DNA of 64,000 bases from Dallia pectoralis (lineage: Eukaryota; Chordata; Actinopteri; Esociformes; Umbridae): the NCBI GenBank assembly GCA_029465975.1, contig CM055728.1, positions 26,000,851 through 26,064,850 on the forward strand, in the 5' to 3' direction. Made by a program: the position numbers and the translations under genes. Position 1 is the stretch's first letter, and each line of letters begins with the position of its first letter. Shown here piece by piece: positions 59,700 through 64,000 of the stretch. Below the pieces are notes generated by a model that had not been told where the DNA came from, searched no databases, and saw only the letters and a list, made by a program, of their open reading frames with translations.

Positions 59700-59975
59700 T
59701 GGAGATTGTGAGTTTGTTCTGTGAGTTAGATCTGTGAGTATGTCTGGTCTGTGAGTTTGTCTGGTCTGTGAGTTAGATCTGTGAGTATGTCTGGTCTGTG
59801 AGTTTGTCTGGTCTGTGAGTTAGATCTGTGAGTATGTCTGGTCTGTGAGTTTGTCTAGTCTGTGAGTTGATCTGTGAGTTTGTCTGGTCTGTGTTTTGGA
59901 TCCGTGAGTTTATCTGGTCTGTGAGTTTGATCTGTGAATTTGTCTGGTCTGTGAGTTTGATCTGTGAGTTTGTCT
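59700..59975. repeat. imperfect ~24-bp minisatellite
   Basis: Repeated GTCTGTGAGTTTGTCTG and GTCTGTGAGTTAGATCTGTG alternate, giving a longer period of about 50 bp in the left part. Confidence 0.88.
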
Positions 59976-61447
59976 TTGGCTTTTGGAATTCTTGACATAG
60001 AGCAACCTAATACTACCTGACTACATTGCAACTTTAAAAAAAATCCAGCCCAGTAAAATAGTACTGTTGTACTTTACAGACACAAACACATGCATAACTC
60101 ACATAAGTGAACTTGAAGACATGGCGTAAGTCTCTAAGGACAGACATATGATATGTTCTAGAACTCTCGCTTAGTCATTACACGCAGGTTAAGCATGTAC
60201 TGGAAAGTCTAACATGAGGCTATTCAGGCTTGCAAAATATGAAAGAGGACATAGGAACACTTCAGTACATAACGATGCTAAAATACAAACAAATGTTAAC
60301 ATAATAATATGGCTAATAAAATTATACAATAAATGATTAGACCTACCACGAACTATTTTCATAGATAAGAAATAATGAACTTTGAAACTCATAAATGACT
60401 GAACCGTAGTCGCCTGTTCAACTTTGAAAGAAAAGATACCTAACTTGGCAATTTCAGTGCATTTTTGGACAATCTTTCTTTTTCCATGCTATCGTAGTCC
60501 ATGCAATATTCATCTAGCTCTGGTAGCCTATTATTTCACGTGGGTTACACAAACATAGCTCACGACACAAACGTCTGATTCTCAGGTCCACAAGGACGGT
60601 ATTGTGACGCGCAAGAAAAAACTGTGAAGAAAAACAAGACAACTGCGGTAGAGTGCAGGCTTGCAGTCATAGGCAGTCTGATGTATTGTGCGTGTTATCA
60701 CTTTTGAATTGCAGTCACTTGTGTGCCATAGAAAACCGTAAGTTAGGAGGAAGATTGTTAACTGGTAACAACCACTGGAGGGTGCTGCATTCATCCTAAT
60801 AATGTTGAAAATTATAGGAACATGCAAGATGCGAAAGTGTGTATTGTCTGTGTATCACTGCTTCTTTCAGTTCCGTTACCCTGATCCTATTTAGCAGATT
60901 TAGCAATCTTAAACTACTAGTTCTTTGTACTCAACAAACAATTAGTAACTCTCATTCGTAAGTTGGTTTATTGCTGATTGTACTGATGTAAAGAGTAATT
61001 CATTTTCCTGGTTAAGTAAGAACAATTATTCCTCACTGAATAAGAAATATTAACATTTGCGGCTTAACCGGTCAAAGGTAGCATTACATTTTTGGTCAAA
61101 CACTGTGTATTTGGTGATAAACTCTCAAGACAAATATGCTGGGCCATTTGAAAAAGTTTGTTAATTGATTCCTCAGAAAAAAAACTGAAAAAATTGGGGA
61201 AATCTAATCTTAAGGTAACATAGGCATGGATTATGCTTTATCTGTTAATAATAGGTTTCAGATTTCTGCAACATTCCAAAGATAGAAAAGTTTAAAATGT
61301 TTATGAAAGAGAGATCCGGGTAGAGGCTAATGCGAAGGCCTCTCCGTTTTTTGTGGATGTGATTATACAACTGTTTAGGTTCGCTGTGAGATCTGCCAAC
61401 ACATATTTTGGTTAATTTGGTCCTAAAACTAGCATTTCATTTTTCTC
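59976..61447. other. no gene recognised
   Basis: AT-rich unique sequence; all open frames are short and featureless. Confidence 0.45.
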
Positions 61448-63180
61448 TCAGTTTAGAAGCGAAAAGTCATTTGTCATCCACTTAAAACCGAGCCTTGAGA
61501 AACACCAAAACATATCTTTGATTTTTAGAGGACTGGCCATCCACACATACAAACTGATATCTTTCTGATAAGATCCTAACCGTGGATGAATATGTCCTTG
61601 TAGCGCAACATGGCTTTGCATGTACACATACTGAGCAGGCCCAGTCACTAAACGGTTTCATGGCCTTTACATTCGCCAGATCACAACCCAATTGAACACC
61701 AGTGGGGGATTGTGTGCAGGGCCGGATTAACCATTAGGGCAACTGGGCACTTGCCCAGGGGCACATAACATCTAAGGGGCACTGGGCTCTGTGAAACAGG
61801 GCTTGCATTTCGGTGCGGGATTGCGCATAATTTAAACCATTCTCGCAAGGTTAGTTTTTATAGGGAGAGAAATTCCCGCACAAATGTATTGGCTTCATCT
61901 CAGACCGAGCTAAAGTTGGTTGGATGTTCGATATTGGATATTCAACGGATATTCGGAGGCCGAGATCAGGTCCGGTCTTCCCGCAAGCAGCCTCACTACA
62001 CCGCGGTGTTCGACCGAGAGAAACCTCCGTGTGCTTATAGTTAGGGACCGTCTCTAAAGTACAAGTCTCAGCGTTATTAATTCAAACCACTCTCAGATTG
62101 TTTTATAGAGGACACCCACATCTTGCACAACTTCGTTTTTTTAAGGAAATGGTGTAAGAGACGTTTAATAAACATTTAAAAATTGTAAAAATCTATCTTT
62201 TTTTGTGAAATCACTTGGAAACCTCAATTTACTTTCGTATTGTCTACAAAGGTCTTTCACATGTTGCACAGAATTTGTTTTTTCAAAATAAAACATTTTC
62301 GGTTTTGAAAATACATTAAAATACTGGAAATCTCAATAGGTTTTTTGTGCAGTGACCTATTAACCTCTGTTATCGTCGATTCCACCCCAGATGTGCACGA
62401 ACGAGCTGCGAAGCTATAAGTTCCACTTATCCGACTGACCTATATGCGTCCCTAGCAGACAAACTCATTCAGTTCACTCACTTTGTGTCATGTGAGACTT
62501 CCCCTGCTCAGTTGTTGCACATTCTGGAAACGAACGGCCTTAAGACAACTTTATCCGAATGTAAATGTTGCAATCAAATGTTCTTAACACTGCCTGTCTC
62601 TAATTGTGAGGATGAGAGGTCTTAAACGAGTAAACAATGTTTCAAGAACCACAATGTCACTTAGTAATCTGCTATAATTAATTACTTTAAAACAATGAAT
62701 CTTTCATAGCATTAAATGTTTTGAGTTTACACAATTTAAGTCAAGGAGTCCAGTGTGTAAGGGTCACCTGTTAAGCAAAGGAAAATATATAAAAGTTAAT
62801 AGACGTGTAAATAAGCCTAATTTGAAATGTTGTGTAGACTATGAGTTTTTCCTCTATAGTGTTGTGTTGTTACCCTTTAAAGCAAAGATATTGTTAAAAC
62901 AAAATTGTACTGTAATATTCTTTACGTTTAGGGACATGCTCTTGATGGTAGGGACTTTATGAATATATAGTAGTAGGGCATTAACGTGATCGTAAGTTTA
63001 GGGACATGCTCTTGATGATAGGGACTTTGTGATTTTTGCTTTGGGGCGGGGGGCCCATGAGTTTTGTTGCCCTGGGCATAAAAAATTGTTAATCCGGCTG
63101 TGATTGTGTGTTAGACATCAAAACACCAAATGAGAGAATTTGGATGACGCTCCATCCTTCCAGCAGAAGAGTCATTCAAT
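61448..63180 (+). mobile_element. Tc1-like relic hosting a hAT-like insertion
   Basis: Before the insertion the plus strand reads PDHNPIEHQWGI, a worn form of the transposase PDLNPIEHLW motif. After it, ATCAAAACACCAAATGAGAGAATTTGGATGA continues the same element type. Both parts lack ends I can define. Confidence 0.55.
61717..63102. mobile_element. non-autonomous hAT-like element, 8-bp target duplication
   Basis: Ends CAGGGCCGGATTAAC and GTTAATCCGGCTGTG (three mismatches), flanked by ATTGTGTG at 61709-61716 and 63103-63110. The ~1.4-kb interior has no transposase frame; a GGGACATGCTCTTGATG(G/A)TAGGGACTTT segment is duplicated near 62932 and 63000. Confidence 0.8.
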
Positions 63181-63265
63181 GCACATCTATCCATCAATCG
63201 ACCTACCTACCTATCCATCTATCTATCTATCTATACATCTACCTACCTACCATCTATCTATAAAA
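63181..63265. repeat. tetranucleotide repeat (CTAC/CTAT)n
   Basis: Runs of CTAC and CTAT with interruptions. Confidence 0.85.
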
Positions 63266-63837
63266 GTAATGAAATTGCAACCAATAATCAGTTCTAAACA
63301 TGCCTTTTATTTTCTACACTGCCTGCATCATTATAGCTATATATATATTTGCACATGTGACAGCAGTTGCTGGCCAACGGGAGAATAAATGCGGCGATAA
63401 AAGTCAAACGTAATGATTAATAACTTTTTGAAAGTAAATTTGATCATGTATATTATGTCTAAATGTAATATATTTGAAATTTGTCAGGACGATGGCTGTC
63501 CCAATATTCCTGTGTGGGACCACAACCAATTCCAGTGTGACTTGTTTCTCTACCAGCATAGGACTGACTACAGTACAGTCACTAGCCTATGGATAAGCTG
63601 TAATCAGATCATGAAACCTCAGAGCATATGGCTAAACGGTTAACCCACTAATCCTACTCACCACCGGTCACTCCGTGGACACATTTCCCTCTCGCTTATA
63701 CTAGCTAGTTAACTGATAACACACTGTAGAAAATAAGTGTGCAGGCCAACAACTGCTGATGATACTTGTGCAAGTTGTGTGGGTTGGGTCGAGGCGTATC
63801 CCAGTCGCGCTAAGCCATGTATATAACGGTTAAGCGG

Positions 63838-63960
63838 AACACAGGTCGAGTTCTGGTCGCGTGAAGACTGGAGACGCGTCACACTCAGCACAGGTCGAGT
63901 TCTGGTCGCGTTCTGGTCGAGTTCTGGTCGCGTGGAGACTCAAGTCGCGTCACTCGTTGT
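63838..63960. repeat. duplicated CpG-containing repeat at the window edge
   Basis: ACAGGTCGAGTTCTGGTCGCG followed by TG(A/G)AGACT...GCGTCAC occurs twice, with extra copies of GTTCTGGTCG. It is CpG-rich compared with its surroundings and may continue beyond the window. Confidence 0.75.
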
Positions 63961-64000
63961 GTGTCATCAGCAGTTTTACTTTGACCGGCAGTTGGAGCGC

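Overview
This window is nuclear DNA from a ray-finned fish, probably a salmoniform or esociform. Genes are split by introns with GT-AG borders, transposons are fish types (Tc1-like, hAT with 8-bp target duplications, Rex/L2-like LINE fragments), minisatellites are very abundant, and two copies of a repeat resembling one common in salmonids and pike are present. The lineage guess is memory-based inference; the vertebrate assignment is secure from the gene structures.

All five genes lie on the minus strand. From right to left: (1) ccn5/WISP2-like matricellular protein, 54087-50171, five exons, signal peptide-IGFBP-VWC-TSP1-CT; (2) an intronless P2Y1-like nucleotide receptor, 45279-44260; (3) mical1, 41344-35438, whose first two exons and last seven-plus exons are present while most of the monooxygenase and the CH and LIM domains are absent, with a 500-N assembly gap between; (4) pfkfb1, a bifunctional fructose-2,6-bisphosphate enzyme, coding from about 30580 to 21514; (5) itih6, an inter-alpha-trypsin inhibitor heavy chain, 20103-2885, reconstructed here as 18 phase-consistent exons and about 1283 residues. 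The itih6-pfkfb1 pairing matches, from memory, human Xp11.22-p11.21, so it is probably ancient linkage. The genes share no obvious pathway.

The rest is repeat-rich. A 12-bp array starts at the itih6 stop codon. A 52-bp satellite of about 47 units sits inside the 3' coding end of a LINE fragment in an itih6 intron. About 245 copies of a 14-bp unit start inside an itih6 splice donor. A 51-bp array in mical1 copies an exon end with its splice donor. A 37-bp array overlaps the ccn5 stop codon. Transposon nests occur at 45.5-47.3 kb (hAT inside Tc1) and 61.4-63.2 kb. A segmental duplication relates 28.9-31.0 kb to 42.3-43.6 kb and includes the probable pfkfb1 first exon. From 54.3 kb to the right end I see repeats and no gene. 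No tRNA, rRNA or CRISPR array was recognised.
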